The position numbers and the translations under genes were made by a program. Below, piece by piece: positions 26,401-36,150 of a DNA stretch of 64,000 nucleotides. The stretch's first letter is position 1; every line of letters starts with the position of its first letter. The DNA is taken from the NCBI GenBank assembly GCA_029565685.1, contig JAKQNR010000021.1:1-64000 (forward strand), given 5' to 3'. This DNA is from a bacterium (GTDB lineage Bacteria; Zhuqueibacterota; Zhuqueibacteria; Residuimicrobiales; Residuimicrobiaceae). A model generated the notes under the pieces. It was not told the origin of the DNA, ran no database searches, and saw nothing but the letters and a program-made list of their open reading frames with translations.

Positions 26401-26877
26401 TTATTTCATCGGCGTCTCTGTTTTGAGTTGTTCTATGAGGCCGAACAAGTCCCAGTTGCCCCAGTCTTTAACATACTTGCCGTTTTTATGACGGCTGATA
26501 TTAATTCCAGTCATCGTCACTTGCTTTCCTGTAGCGGCAATTCCCATAAACTCACCACGATGCGTTGCACGTACTGTCCATCGAGTCGCAACTTTATCCC
26601 CTTCGGCCCTCACAACATCTATAGTGTACTGTATATCGGGGAAGGCGGATAGAACGGTTGTGATAAATTGTTTGAATTCATCATAATTTTGACCTATGGC
26701 AGTGACAAACTCGAGCGCAAAATACCTTTCATACGCATTAAGATTGTGCTTATTCCAACACTCATCAAACCAATTTCGAACAGCGTCCTTGTTTTTTTCC
26801 TCGATACTGACATTTTTCGTACAAGCGGCAAATAAAAAAAACAGCAGCGCTAAAACGACCCAAAGTAAATTTTTCAT
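26401..26877 (-). CDS. SnoaL-like (NTF2-fold) lipoprotein
   Basis: 158 residues from the ATG at 26877. An in-frame start 33 codons further up would run through a palindromic repeat and delay the signal peptide, so the shorter form is chosen. The signal peptide has a lipobox (FAAC). The body is a SnoaL-like/ester-cyclase domain: RNWFDECWNKHNLNAYERYF, FKQFITTVLSAFPDIQYTID, KVATRWTVRATHRGEFMGI, MTGINISRHKNGKYVKDWGN. SnoaL-fold proteins may be enzymes or binding domains, so the function here is unknown. Two more NTF2-fold sequences occur nearby, a broken one at 27014 and an intact one at 40936. Confidence 0.82.
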   Translation of the reverse strand: MKNLLWVVLALLFFLFAACTKNVSIEEKNKDAVRNWFDECWNKHNLNAYERYFALEFVTAIGQNYDEFKQFITTVLSAFPDIQYTIDVVRAEGDKVATRWTVRATHRGEFMGIAATGKQVTMTGINISRHKNGKYVKDWGNWDLFGLIEQLKTETPMK

Positions 26878-26923
26878 AGCCTTTTTCTTTTTAATCAAGT
26901 TTTGATGCGCATATTGTCCAAAA

Positions 26924-26989
26924 ACAGGCAGCCATCTTCCCCCACACCTAGAGGGGGTCAGTGTAGTGAGGGGCATGATGGCCGCCTGT
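26924..26989. repeat. Dispersed palindromic element, copy 2
   Basis: The ends form a 13-base inverted repeat with one mismatch (ACAGGCAGCCATC at 26924, GATGGCCGCCTGT at 26977). Inside it is a second G/C palindrome (CCCCCACACCTAGAGGGGG). It resembles the element at 22830-22890 and lies just upstream of the SnoaL-like gene. Confidence 0.65.
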
Positions 26990-27013
26990 GCGTTTCAACT
27001 CCCCAGCGCAAGT

Positions 27014-27227
27014 TTAGTCTTTGGATGTTGGTCCGCCATGATCTCCAATCATGATCCATTTGTCGCCTTGTTTTATTAAAATATCAGTCCAACGACCGGT
27101 AGCGCCCTTGTCTTTTCCCTCTGCATCTTTATAGACAGCGGTGTAATAGTAATGTACAAATGCAACCTGGTTGTGAATTTGAATTCCTACGGGATTAGGG
27201 CAGCGAAAACAGCAGTTGCTTTTTCAT
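27014..27227 (-). pseudogene. Internally deleted NTF2-like (DUF4440-type) gene
   Basis: Read on the minus strand, an ATG at 27227 gives a signal-like MKKQLLFSLP and then a stop. A different frame resumes at once with NPVGIQIHNQVAFVHYYY, continues through GRWTDILIKQGDKWIMIGDH, and ends at a TAA (27014-27016). That is the C-terminal half of a secreted NTF2-like protein, joined out of frame to a start region, with roughly the middle 70-100 residues missing. Its upstream DNA (27228-27428) is a diverged copy of the DNA upstream of the intact NTF2-like gene at 40936. Confidence 0.7.
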
Positions 27228-27428
27228 GCCCCCCTTTCATAATAATTTCAGTAAGTTGTGAATCATAATTCTGGAAGGTCCTCAGAGGCGTGGAAATAAA
27301 AAAGGTACGATATATCTCTCCACCGGATCGATTTATCATACCTTCAGGCTAATTATGGCTATCTCTATCAAGCCATGTGCAATAGTAGTATATATTAAAT
27401 TGAGCAAAAGTGCAAGTGGAAAGTGAAA
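27228..27428 (-). repeat. Upstream-region repeat B, copy 1
   Basis: About 200 bases aligning with 41413-41603. Shared runs include GCGTGGAAATAAAAAAGGTA, TAATGGCTAT in diverged form and ATCAAGCCATGTG. Copy 1 has a ~15-base insert around CCACCGGATCGATTT. Each copy lies directly upstream of a minus-strand NTF2-like reading frame. Confidence 0.75.
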
Positions 27429-27982
27429 AATTTGGCAAGGGGCAACCAGGGCGTCCGCCGGGCTTGGTCGGCAGACCGCGTTGCCCTAGAATCCACGTGT
27501 CTGAAGGTGTAGTTAAATCGTGTTCAATATTTTTTTAAATTTGCCGCATAATTGGGCATATTACATGCCCCGAAAAAAGGTAAAAATGAGCAAGTAATCG
27601 TTTATTGGGTTGGATTGAAACATCCTGGGCTAAAGTCGGGTTGAAAGATCAGAGGAAATGAAATTAAGTCAGCAGCTCTTCGGGTTGTAGTGGGACTCGC
27701 TACTCTTGCTCTGTTCAATGTGGACTTGATTCATACAATAGTTGCGAATCCAGAGAGGCACAGCGAGGGATGACGTCGCAGAAAGGATGCGCAAGGTGTA
27801 GGCTGAGGCCGCTGGCGGACAGATCGGCAAGACTTGGCCGTTTTTCAAAGCAGGAACCGCTTCAGGAGAGTGTGAGCAATGACAAAGAGGCCACCGCACT
27901 GCTGAGACGGGATTATGGTGAACCTTTGCTGGTTCCAGTAAAGGTTTTAACTGCTCTGAGATCGGCAATCGCTCTGCCGGAA
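27429..27982. other. Intergenic region, about 550 bases, nothing identified
   Basis: Between repeat B copy 1 and the end of the deacetylase gene. Composition changes from AT-rich to GC-rich near 27750. No gene, RNA or strong hairpin was recognised. Confidence 0.4.
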
Positions 27983-29806
27983 TTAAAGCAGATCATCAAA
28001 ATTGTAAAATCGCAGTCCGATCTGGCGTGCATAGCTGAGAATTTTTTCAAGGGATTTAATCGCAATGTAATTTTTCGGCCCTTTTGTGCCGGGATTGCGA
28101 ATATCGTGTGCATACAAGAACAGGATTTCATCGTTTGCCTTTGCCCGCTGCAATGCTGCGATGGTTTGGGCGGAGACATCATCATCCGCATTGTGGGATT
28201 GGCAGGAACCGCCATAAAACACACCGGTTTTAGCGATATTCTCCACTTTTATAAAAATATCATCTTTATCAGCGAGACGCTTACCTGGCGAATGCGAGCC
28301 GCTGCGGAGATGGCGAAAGGTTTTTAGCAGCGCAGCATCGGTTTTATCATCGTTGCAGCTGTTGGGATAGGCGAAACAGGTCGGCATGAAACCGTGCTGT
28401 TTCATCGCCTGCACGGCAGGTTCAATTTCATCCTGTAAATATTTTTCCATCCCATGTGCCTGATAATATTCAACCGCCTTTTCATGGCGCCATCCATGAC
28501 AACCGATGGCATGACCGGCTTGTCGGAGCTCTTCAAGGACCTCGATTTGCGATTTATCCAGTTTATCAAAATGATCGATGAAAAACGTCACCCGGGCGTT
28601 GTATTTTTTAAACAACGGCATCTGTTCTCTCCAGCTCGGCAGATTACAGTCATCAAAGCTCAGCACCAGACCAGCCTCGCTGATCCGAGGAACGGCTGTG
28701 GCGGCGCTGTCGCGCCCGTCGGCGGTCATGAGCGTGTTGGGTCGACGCCATTTGATGCGACAAAACCAGATATCGCCGTTGATTTTTTGCAGAGCGCGTT
28801 TTTCATCACGCGGCCATTCCGCCGTCGCCACACAGGTCTCCTGCTGATTGACCGGCCAGACCCAAAAATTGCCAACCGGTAAGCCTTTGTTCGGTACAAT
28901 AATGCACTCGGTATCTTTTTTCAATCGCAGGGTCTGTACATCCACGTCCGCAAGATGCAGCGGTGCACGATGTCTGAACGTTTCTGCATTGTCCGGAAGA
29001 ATCCGGGTGTAACAGAGTGCCAGTCCCTGAGAATGGACCAATAATTTCGTCATGGTTTGATCCATAGCTATCTTTTCACCGTTGTCCCAACGCCATGCCT
29101 CCGGAACACTCCAATTCAAGCCATCATCGCTGACCAGGAGATAACCATAGCCGTCTTCTGCTCTGCAGGTCATGTAGAATTTTTCATGCCAGCGCACTGC
29201 ATGCGGTTCATAAAGACCTCGAGCAGAATTCTCAATAGTGTGCGAATTGCCCATCTTTTGCACGATCAACTTGCCGTCTGCAAAGGTGCAGAGCGCACTG
29301 CTGACGCTGTACCTGCCCGGCTGAAGTTGATGCGTAAATGCCTTAATGGCATGATCGCGATCGATAAATACCGGCGGCGACGTCGTCAAGTGAAAAATTT
29401 TTTCAGGGAAACCTTTAATCTTTACTTCTATGTTTTCTGACCAGGGCGGGAAGAGTCCCGGGGGAAGGCTGTCCAGTTCCTGTTTGGTCTGGAAAAAATC
29501 TGTTGAAGTATAATAACGAGCGCCAAAACTCAAATCTTTTCCCCTGCGATCAGCGATATTGATGGAGAGATAGAGTCGGTTCGGCTCACCCGGCATCGTG
29601 GTGAATAATGGACAGTTCCACAAATCCTCATGTGTGGTTTTATCGATGATTACATAGGAGTGTACTTCACCGATCAGAGCGCTGTTCGCAGGCTTGATCG
29701 TCAGCGTCTTTATGTCCTGAGGCAATGCAGCGGCAGCCAAAGCACAGGTCAACAAGGACAGAATGGTTTGTCTGGTCGGAATAATGGTGTGCGAAAAACA
29801 GTTCAT
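27983..29806 (-). CDS. BNR/sialidase-like domain fused to polysaccharide deacetylase (CE4)
   Basis: 607 residues when started at the ATG at 29806, where a GAGGA ribosome-binding site and a signal peptide (TILSLLTCALAAAALPQ) fit; an upstream in-frame ATG lies inside a repeated leader and is rejected. The N-terminal ~400 residues have beta-propeller/BNR-like motifs (HEKFYMTCRAEDGYGYLLVS, SDDGLNWSVPEAW). The C-terminal ~210 residues are a NodB-type deacetylase: LSFDDCNLPSW (metal-binding Asp pair), HAIGCHGWRHEKAVEY (the two His ligands), CFAYPNSCND. Such enzymes remove acetyl groups from amino sugars or xylan. The leader (29841-30005) is shared with the WbsX-like gene at 39038. Confidence 0.82.
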   Translation of the reverse strand: MNCFSHTIIPTRQTILSLLTCALAAAALPQDIKTLTIKPANSALIGEVHSYVIIDKTTHEDLWNCPLFTTMPGEPNRLYLSINIADRRGKDLSFGARYYTSTDFFQTKQELDSLPPGLFPPWSENIEVKIKGFPEKIFHLTTSPPVFIDRDHAIKAFTHQLQPGRYSVSSALCTFADGKLIVQKMGNSHTIENSARGLYEPHAVRWHEKFYMTCRAEDGYGYLLVSDDGLNWSVPEAWRWDNGEKIAMDQTMTKLLVHSQGLALCYTRILPDNAETFRHRAPLHLADVDVQTLRLKKDTECIIVPNKGLPVGNFWVWPVNQQETCVATAEWPRDEKRALQKINGDIWFCRIKWRRPNTLMTADGRDSAATAVPRISEAGLVLSFDDCNLPSWREQMPLFKKYNARVTFFIDHFDKLDKSQIEVLEELRQAGHAIGCHGWRHEKAVEYYQAHGMEKYLQDEIEPAVQAMKQHGFMPTCFAYPNSCNDDKTDAALLKTFRHLRSGSHSPGKRLADKDDIFIKVENIAKTGVFYGGSCQSHNADDDVSAQTIAALQRAKANDEILFLYAHDIRNPGTKGPKNYIAIKSLEKILSYARQIGLRFYNFDDLL

Positions 29807-29840
29807 TTTATTATCCTCACTAGTGATAATTGAGAGGAAA

Positions 29841-30005
29841 TTCATTTTGCGCGGGTCAAAAACGAGAAAATCATCCTCTGTCAAGCGCCTGATTCGCCAT
29901 TTTCAGAGCGTCAAGCCATACCCGGCATCCGCTTCTCTTCCATCCTGCCGGTAACTTAGTCAATCAGGAACAGAAAATCAAATAAAATTGCCCTATCGTG
30001 GCGGG
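29841..30005 (-). repeat. Upstream-region repeat A, copy 1
   Basis: It aligns with 40299-40500 and begins 35-46 bases upstream of the start codon in each case. Shared blocks are TCATCCTCTGTC, ATTTTCAG, CCTGCCGGTAA and a CCCTAT...GCGGGA end. It is probably a duplicated promoter or leader region. Confidence 0.72.
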
Positions 30006-30593
30006 ATGGTGTGAAAATCATGATGGGACCAACCCATTCTATCCGTGATTCTTAGGGATCGGAAAAATACTCTTTTATGATCGAGCTGATTTATCATCTT
30101 AAACAAATTTTGAGTGATCTCCCCAGCCAATCCAACTTGCAAACGACTCGCGTATCCCTTGGCCTTAGATATCCTGCTGCCTGATCGAGCTCTGTTCGAT
30201 CTGTTTGTGCGCCCGATGCGACATCTCTGGATATCTTATCGCATTCGGCCTGGCGCAGGGCGTCCAATTGAAGATGGAGTTTTAATCCTCTGTGCTAACC
30301 CTTGTATATTCAATCTGCATAACGGCTGCTTTCTGAGCGTTCGCTCAAGGTTCTTATAGCAAAAATGAGAATTTATTTGCGTTTTTATAAGTAATAAGGT
30401 ATTATTGAGTAGGTACCAGAGATTGTGTCAAATTCTAAAATAGGGTGGAATGGCATGATCGAGAGAAGAGCACAGACGGAATCATTCTATGATGACTTTG
30501 TTTGTGCTTTTCCTTTTCTTATATAATTAAAAATCGATTAGTTAAATCAGACAGCGCAACAGCTGTAGTTTTCGCTGTAACCGTCGGATTTTT
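30006..30593. other. Intergenic region, about 590 bases
   Basis: Divergent spacer between the deacetylase and phosphatase genes. An open frame at 30114-30359 gives FVRPMRHLWISYRIRPGAG then VLILCANPC, vaguely like a broken PlsC acyltransferase but without a usable HxxxxD motif. A candidate promoter for the phosphatase is at 30498-30527. Confidence 0.35.
30498..30527 (+). promoter_or_regulatory. Candidate sigma-70-like promoter for the phosphatase gene
   Basis: TTGTTT, an 18-base spacer, then TATAAT (30522-30527), 66 bases before the ATG at 30594. The -10 is perfect and the -35 weak. Confidence 0.35.
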
Positions 30594-31904
30594 ATGTGGG
30601 CATCGCAAAAAGACGCTCAACTCATTCAACTGCAGGAAGAAAACCGCAAGCTGCGGCGCGCCGTGGATGAGCTGGTCATTCTCAATGAATTGGCGCTGGA
30701 TATCGGCGCCAAATTGGATTTGCAGGAAATCCTGCGGCTGGTCGTCAAGCGGTCCATCAAAGCCGTCCATGCCGAACAGGGGACTATTACTCTGGTGAAA
30801 CGGCAGCAGCAGGACTTGCAGCAAACGCTTGTGCGTACACAGCAGAGCACGGATCATGGGCAACCCTTTCATCTCAATCAGGCGCTTTTAGGATGGATGC
30901 AGCTGAATAAACGGCCGCTGGTGGTTCGTGATCCCCATCACGATTCACGGTTTCATGGCATAGTATGGGACCAGAATATCCACTCTTTGATGTGCGTGCC
31001 TTTGCTCATCAAATCCACTCTGATCGGCATTTTGGCGGTGATCAATAAAAAAGACGGCGAATTTTCCGATGAGGACACCCGGCTGCTAACCATCGTTGCC
31101 TCGCAATCAGCACAGATCATCGAGAATGTCCGTCTATATGAGGAAGAAAAAGATCTTTTGCAGATAAAGGAGCAGCTGCGCCTGGCATCGCAAATTCAGT
31201 CAAGTTTGTTGCCCAAACAAGCGCCCTCGATTCCGGGATATGATATCGCCGGCTACAGCAAACCGGCCCAGGTCGTGGGCGGCGATTATTTCGACTTTAT
31301 CTGCGTTGGTCCAGGGCGATTGGCCCTTTGTGTCGGCGACATCTCTGGCAAAGGCCTGCCCGCGGCGATGCTGATGGCTAATCTGCAGGCGACCATTCGC
31401 GGACAATGCGCGGTCGATCCATCGCCCGGCGTCTGTCTGGGCCGGGCCAATGCATTGCTTCATCAGAGCACGGATCCGCAAAAATATGCGACTCTGTTCT
31501 ACTGTATTCTGGATTTTCAAAATCACCAACTCACCTATAGCAACGCCGGACATAATTGGCCCTATCTCATCAGGCGGAACGGCGCTAATAGTCTTTTAAA
31601 GGCGGGCGGTGTGGCCTTGAGTTTTTTACCGAACGCCGAATATGAACAAGAGTCGGTTGTCTTGAGCCCGGGCGACCTGTGTGTGCTGTATTCGGATGGC
31701 CTCACCGAGGCGATGAATGCAAACGATGAAGAGTATGGCGAGAAACGGCTGCTTGCGTGCATCCAGCAAAATGGAGAACTGGCCGCAGGACAGTTGATTA
31801 ACAAATTGATCGAATCCGCTGAGAATCATGCAAAGAATTGCCCGCAATGGGATGATATGACCCTTGTGGTCATCAAACGAATCGGAATAAACGACACAGA
31901 CTAA
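30594..31904 (+). CDS. GAF-SpoIIE serine phosphatase (RsbU-like)
   Basis: 436 residues. A short coiled-coil start (QLQEENRKLRRAVDELVIL) leads into a GAF sensor domain (~45-190; LLIKSTLIGILAVINKKDG). A second helix (~190-215) and the PP2C-type SpoIIE phosphatase domain (~220-430) follow, with GGDYFDFI, VGDISGKGLPAAMLMA, SNAGHNWPYL, LYSDGLTEAMN and WDDMTLVVI, all containing the expected metal-binding Asp residues. It is soluble and cytoplasmic. Such phosphatases dephosphorylate anti-sigma-factor antagonists or kinase targets. It is followed on the same strand by a Ser/Thr kinase (135 bases away), so a kinase-phosphatase pair is plausible. No strong SD is seen before the ATG. Confidence 0.9.
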   Translation: MWASQKDAQLIQLQEENRKLRRAVDELVILNELALDIGAKLDLQEILRLVVKRSIKAVHAEQGTITLVKRQQQDLQQTLVRTQQSTDHGQPFHLNQALLGWMQLNKRPLVVRDPHHDSRFHGIVWDQNIHSLMCVPLLIKSTLIGILAVINKKDGEFSDEDTRLLTIVASQSAQIIENVRLYEEEKDLLQIKEQLRLASQIQSSLLPKQAPSIPGYDIAGYSKPAQVVGGDYFDFICVGPGRLALCVGDISGKGLPAAMLMANLQATIRGQCAVDPSPGVCLGRANALLHQSTDPQKYATLFYCILDFQNHQLTYSNAGHNWPYLIRRNGANSLLKAGGVALSFLPNAEYEQESVVLSPGDLCVLYSDGLTEAMNANDEEYGEKRLLACIQQNGELAAGQLINKLIESAENHAKNCPQWDDMTLVVIKRIGINDTD

Positions 31905-32039
31905 AATAGAGCAGGAAAGCAGCGCTATAGCTCATTGATTCCATCATTCCATAGAGAAGTCTTGAACTCGAAATGGCACGAAATGGGAGCTCAATCTCGT
32001 TTTTGCCATTTTTTTTATTTATCCAGTCAGGGATGATCT

Positions 32040-34706
32040 ATGTTGACAGGGACCAGTATCTCCCATTATCAAATCCTTGAAAAGCTCGGCGAGGGCGGGA
32101 TGGGGGTGGTCTATAAAGCCGAGGACACCAGACTCGGCCGCATGGTCGCCCTCAAGTTCCTTCCGCCTGAGCTTACCCGCGATGCCGAAGCCAAAGAGCG
32201 CTTTATCCGCGAAGCCAAAGCCGCCTCTTCCCTGCAACATGAAAACATCTGTACCATACACGACATCGATGAGACGCCGGAAGGACGGCTGTACATGGTC
32301 TTGGACTATTATGAGGGTCAAACGCTCAGGGAGTGGATTAAAGCCAGCGGAACACAAGACGCTGCACCTTGGCCGGTCAGCAAATGCATCGATATCGCCA
32401 TGGGCATCGCTGAGGGATTGCGAGAGGCGCATGCTAAGGGGATCGTGCATCGGGATATCAAACCGGGCAACATCATCCTCACACCGAGAGGACAGGCCAA
32501 GATCCTCGACTTTGGACTGGCCTCATTGGGAAGCCAGACTCACATCACCAAAACCGGCACGACACTGGGAACCGCAGCCTATATGTCGCCCGAACAGGCT
32601 TCAGGGAAAGAGGTGGATAACCGCAGCGACATCTGGGCGCTCGGGGTGATACTCTACGAAATGATCACCGGCATGAGGCCGTTTACCGGCGAATATGAGC
32701 AGGCGGTGATCTATTCGATCCTTCATGATGCGCCGGAGGCAGTCACCGCCCGCCGCAGCCAGGTGCCGGTGGATCTTGAGCGGGTGGTGAATAAGGCGCT
32801 GGCAAAAAATCCTTCCGAGCGTTATCAGCAGGTCGAAGAGATGCTGGTGGATTTGAGATCCATCGCTTCAAAGACGCCGGGCGGAGTAATTGCCCCCCAA
32901 ACCGCCATCCGTAAAAAAAACAGGCCTTACCTGCTTGGAACCCTGGCCATCATGGCAGCCGGCGTTATCGCCTTTATCCTTTTCCTCTTTATTCTATCCG
33001 TCCCTTTTTCAAAAAAGCCCGATCTGAATACACGTAAAATGATCGTCGTCCTCCCGTTCGAAAACCTCGGTTCACCGGAAGATGAATATTTTGCCAACGG
33101 CACCACGGATGCGATCACCGCGCGGTTGGCCGGCATCAGCGGCCTCGGTGTGATCTCGCGTCAGAGCGCCATGCAATACAAAAAAACGACGAAAACGGTT
33201 CGGCAGATCGGCAGCGAGTTGGGGGTGCACTATCTCCTCGAAGGCACGGTGCAGCGCGAAAAGCCCGGAGATCCAACCAGCCGGGTTCGCGTCATCCCGC
33301 AACTCATTCGCGTCGCCGACGACACCCATGTCTGGGCAGGTACTTATGACGAGAACATGAACGAGGTGTTTCGCGTCCAGTCGGACATTGCCGAGCGGGT
33401 GGCGAACCAGCTGGACATTGCACTGCTGGAGTCCGAACGTCGCGCCGTTGAAAAGCGCCCCACCGAAAACCTGATGGCCTACGAATACTATATGCGGGGC
33501 ATGGACTATGTCAACAGCGTGGTCGTTTCGGAGGTCGAAAAGGCCGTCGATTTGCTTGAAAAAGCCGTCTCACTGGATCCTCAATTTGCGGAGGCATGGG
33601 CCTATTTGGCCATCGCTCATCGCGATCTCTACTGGGCCTTCGACCGTCCCGGAGAACTCGTTTTCCTCAAAAAGGCGGCAGAACGAGCTCAGCAGCTAGC
33701 GCCCAATCTGCCCGAAACCTATCTCGCCCTCGGCCATGTCGCTTACTCGGAGCGCGAGTTTGACAGGGCGCTCGGACAGTTCGAAAAGGCGGATCGGATG
33801 CGGCCTTCAGGTGAAACCGCGAAGGCCATCGGTTTCACATTACGGCGTTTGGGGAGGTGGCAGGACGCATTGAATTACGCCGAAAAAGCGCGCAGGCTTA
33901 CACCTCGTTCTTATTTTATTTATTCGGATTTGCTCGGCGGCACCCGGCAGGGATTGCGTCTGTATGATCAGGCTCAGCAGGACGCCGATCAAGCCATCGG
34001 GTTGTCGCCTGGGACGGCCGATGGACACGTCACAAAACTCCAGGTCCTATTGGCAAAAGGTGATTTGAACGCGGCACAGGAGGCAATGCTTGAGATGTCG
34101 CGGCGAATCGATATGGCCCGGGCTGCGGAATATGCCCTGCCGCAGGGAATGGTGGTATGGTGTGCCAGCAGTCATTTGCGCCTTTTGCCGGAGACTTTTA
34201 CCATGGCATTCAATGTTTTTGAAGCGGGTTCCCTGGACCGCTATCGCAGCATCCAACCTGCGATGGTCGCTACCACCCATTTTGCCCGCGCGTTGCTATT
34301 TGAGGCGACCGGAGAACGCGCATCGGCCACATGCCGTTACGATTCAGCGAGGATCCATTTTGAACGCCTTATCCGCTCGAATCCGCAGTCGGCCTATGTT
34401 CCTGTCTACCAGAGTGATCTGGGATTGACCTATGCCGGGCTTGATCACTATGAAGAGGCCGTGCGGTTGGGGGAAGAAGCGGTCCGGATGATGCCGATAT
34501 CCAGAGACGCTGTGGTCGGTCCTGCGCTGATTGGAAACCTTGCGGAGATTTACGTCAAGTGCGGGAAACATGAGGAGGCGATCGACCAGCTGGAAACATG
34601 GTTATCAGTGCCTTCAGCCGTGTCGGTTCCTCTCCTGCGTCTTGATCCAGTGTGGGATCCGTTGCGCACTAATCCCAGGTTTCGCCGGCTGGTGGGAGGA
34701 AAATAA
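32040..34706 (+). CDS. Membrane Ser/Thr protein kinase with TolB-like and TPR domains
   Basis: 888 residues. PknB-type kinase at ~8-275: Gly-rich loop [13 protein letters not shown], Lys in MVALKFL, catalytic loop [14 protein letters not shown] and MSPEQASG. A single membrane span lies at ~300-328 ([20 protein letters not shown]). Then a TolB/FlgO-like domain (~335-465; [56 protein letters not shown]), then TPR repeats to the end (~480-885). This architecture is common in Acidobacteria and FCB phyla. The kinase domain is cytoplasmic and the TolB/TPR part probably periplasmic. Substrate unknown. A decayed paralogue lies directly downstream. Confidence 0.92.
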   Translation: MLTGTSISHYQILEKLGEGGMGVVYKAEDTRLGRMVALKFLPPELTRDAEAKERFIREAKAASSLQHENICTIHDIDETPEGRLYMVLDYYEGQTLREWIKASGTQDAAPWPVSKCIDIAMGIAEGLREAHAKGIVHRDIKPGNIILTPRGQAKILDFGLASLGSQTHITKTGTTLGTAAYMSPEQASGKEVDNRSDIWALGVILYEMITGMRPFTGEYEQAVIYSILHDAPEAVTARRSQVPVDLERVVNKALAKNPSERYQQVEEMLVDLRSIASKTPGGVIAPQTAIRKKNRPYLLGTLAIMAAGVIAFILFLFILSVPFSKKPDLNTRKMIVVLPFENLGSPEDEYFANGTTDAITARLAGISGLGVISRQSAMQYKKTTKTVRQIGSELGVHYLLEGTVQREKPGDPTSRVRVIPQLIRVADDTHVWAGTYDENMNEVFRVQSDIAERVANQLDIALLESERRAVEKRPTENLMAYEYYMRGMDYVNSVVVSEVEKAVDLLEKAVSLDPQFAEAWAYLAIAHRDLYWAFDRPGELVFLKKAAERAQQLAPNLPETYLALGHVAYSEREFDRALGQFEKADRMRPSGETAKAIGFTLRRLGRWQDALNYAEKARRLTPRSYFIYSDLLGGTRQGLRLYDQAQQDADQAIGLSPGTADGHVTKLQVLLAKGDLNAAQEAMLEMSRRIDMARAAEYALPQGMVVWCASSHLRLLPETFTMAFNVFEAGSLDRYRSIQPAMVATTHFARALLFEATGERASATCRYDSARIHFERLIRSNPQSAYVPVYQSDLGLTYAGLDHYEEAVRLGEEAVRMMPISRDAVVGPALIGNLAEIYVKCGKHEEAIDQLETWLSVPSAVSVPLLRLDPVWDPLRTNPRFRRLVGGK

Positions 34707-34711
34707 ATACC

Positions 34712-35840
34712 ATGGTCCTGATCGGGCAGACACTATCCCATTACCGGATTGTGGAAAAGCTCGGCGAAGGCGGCATGGGCATCGTCTATAGAGCAGAGGA
34801 CACCCGGCTTAAACGAATCGTGGCGCTGAAATTCCTACCGCCGGAGTGGTCGCGCGACGCCGAAGCGAAGGAGCGGTTCATCCATGAAGCCCAGGCGGCC
34901 TCAGCCCTGCAGCATGAAAACATCTGCGCCATCCACGATATCGACGAAACCGAAGACGGCTAGATGTTCATCGTCATGGCCAGTAAAGAAATCGCGCGCG
35001 AGTTGGGAGTGGGTGCAGTGTTCGAGGGCAGCACACGGCGCAGGGGCAATTCCATCCGTGTGGTTGCGCAGCTCATCGCCGCCGATACCGAGGAGCATCT
35101 GTGGGCTGACACCTATGATCGGCCGTATGTCGATATTTTTAGCATCCAGAGCGATATTGCGTAAAAAATTGCTGCTGCCTTGCAAGCGAGATTGGCGCCG
35201 TCGGAGCTGCAATCGATTCAGGCTCTGCCGGCCAAAAATTTGGAAATGTATGAATATTTTAAAAAGGGGAAATATTTCTGGGATGTATCCCATGGTTTTG
35301 AAGGCAATCTCAAGGCAGCAGAGATGTTCGAAAAGGCGTGTCAATTGGATACCACTTTTGTCCAGGCTTATGCCTGGCTGTCACTATGTTATCGCGCGAT
35401 CTATACTAACGTACAAACGTTAGATATCAAGAATCAATATAAGCAAAATAAAAAAGCTTTATCAAATGCTATTACGTGGCGCCGAACACGTTTGAAATAC
35501 ACCTAGCAACAGTTCGATTTTTTTTTGAGGTTAATCGTGATAAGGATGCTGCATTTCAAGAGATCAAAGCGGCAAATGAGTTGAGGCCAAACTAATTGAA
35601 GATCATAGTGCTTTTGCTTGGTTCCTGAGTGACCAAGGGAATTATACTAAAGCTCTCGCACAATGTAAAGTGATGTACGAACTGGATCCCCCAAATTCGT
35701 CTGGCCCATGTTATGCATTTGGAAATTCATTCAGATTAGGCCGATTTTCGGACGCGATCCATTGGCATGATATCGCCATTGAAATTGATCCTGAAGGGGG
35801 ACCGAACTGTGCCGGATGTGATGTAAAAAAAGGAAAATAA
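34712..35840 (+). pseudogene. Decayed Ser/Thr kinase-TolB-TPR paralogue
   Basis: It starts with an intact kinase N-lobe ([28 protein letters not shown]). It meets TAG at 34961-34963, then after a few codons jumps to the TolB-like domain (ELGVGAVFEGSTRRRGNSIR, EEHLWADTYDRPY, SIQSDIA), meets TAA at 35162-35164, and continues into TPRs. All this is one frame to a stop at 35504. TPR-like sequence then resumes in other frames (RDKDAAFQEIKAANEL; NYTKALAQCKVMYELDP; GRFSDAIHWHDIAIEIDP) up to a TAA at 35838. Compared with the intact gene upstream, the kinase C-lobe and membrane span (~300 codons) are missing. It is clearly a pseudogene. Confidence 0.85.
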
Positions 35841-36150
35841 AATCAGCCCGTTCTTTTTACGAGCAGCCAACACCAGAAGCGTTTGAATGTCTTAGGATGG
35901 GTTGATCCCCTTACTGGTCGCCACAGTAAGATTCGATGTACAAGAGGTAACACCGATGGATTTTTCCAGGTAGTTTGAATGATTTCGGAAAGAGTGTTAT
36001 TAAACGTTCGCAATGCTGGAAACCAAAAAAATACGGTCACTATGTCATCTTATTTAATACGTCTACTATAATACATTACAAAATACCATCAAACGGTTTG
36101 CGAATTTTTCAGGATAGGTCCTGTTTCCGGAAAAACCGGCGGAGGGGAAT
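35841..36150. other. Intergenic region, 310 bases, AT-rich
   Basis: No gene was recognised. A good SD (GGAGGGG) precedes the start at 36151. The promoter of the FN3 protein is presumably here. Confidence 0.4.

Noticed and set aside
30114..30359. Short frame resembling a piece of a PlsC-type acyltransferase
   Set aside because: There is only a vague likeness (VRPMRHLW, VLILCANPC) and no intact HxxxxD motif; too weak to annotate.
34961..34963. The in-frame TAG as a recoded amino acid
   Set aside because: TAA and TAG end most intact genes in the window, and this gene also has a large deletion and frameshifts, so decay explains it better.
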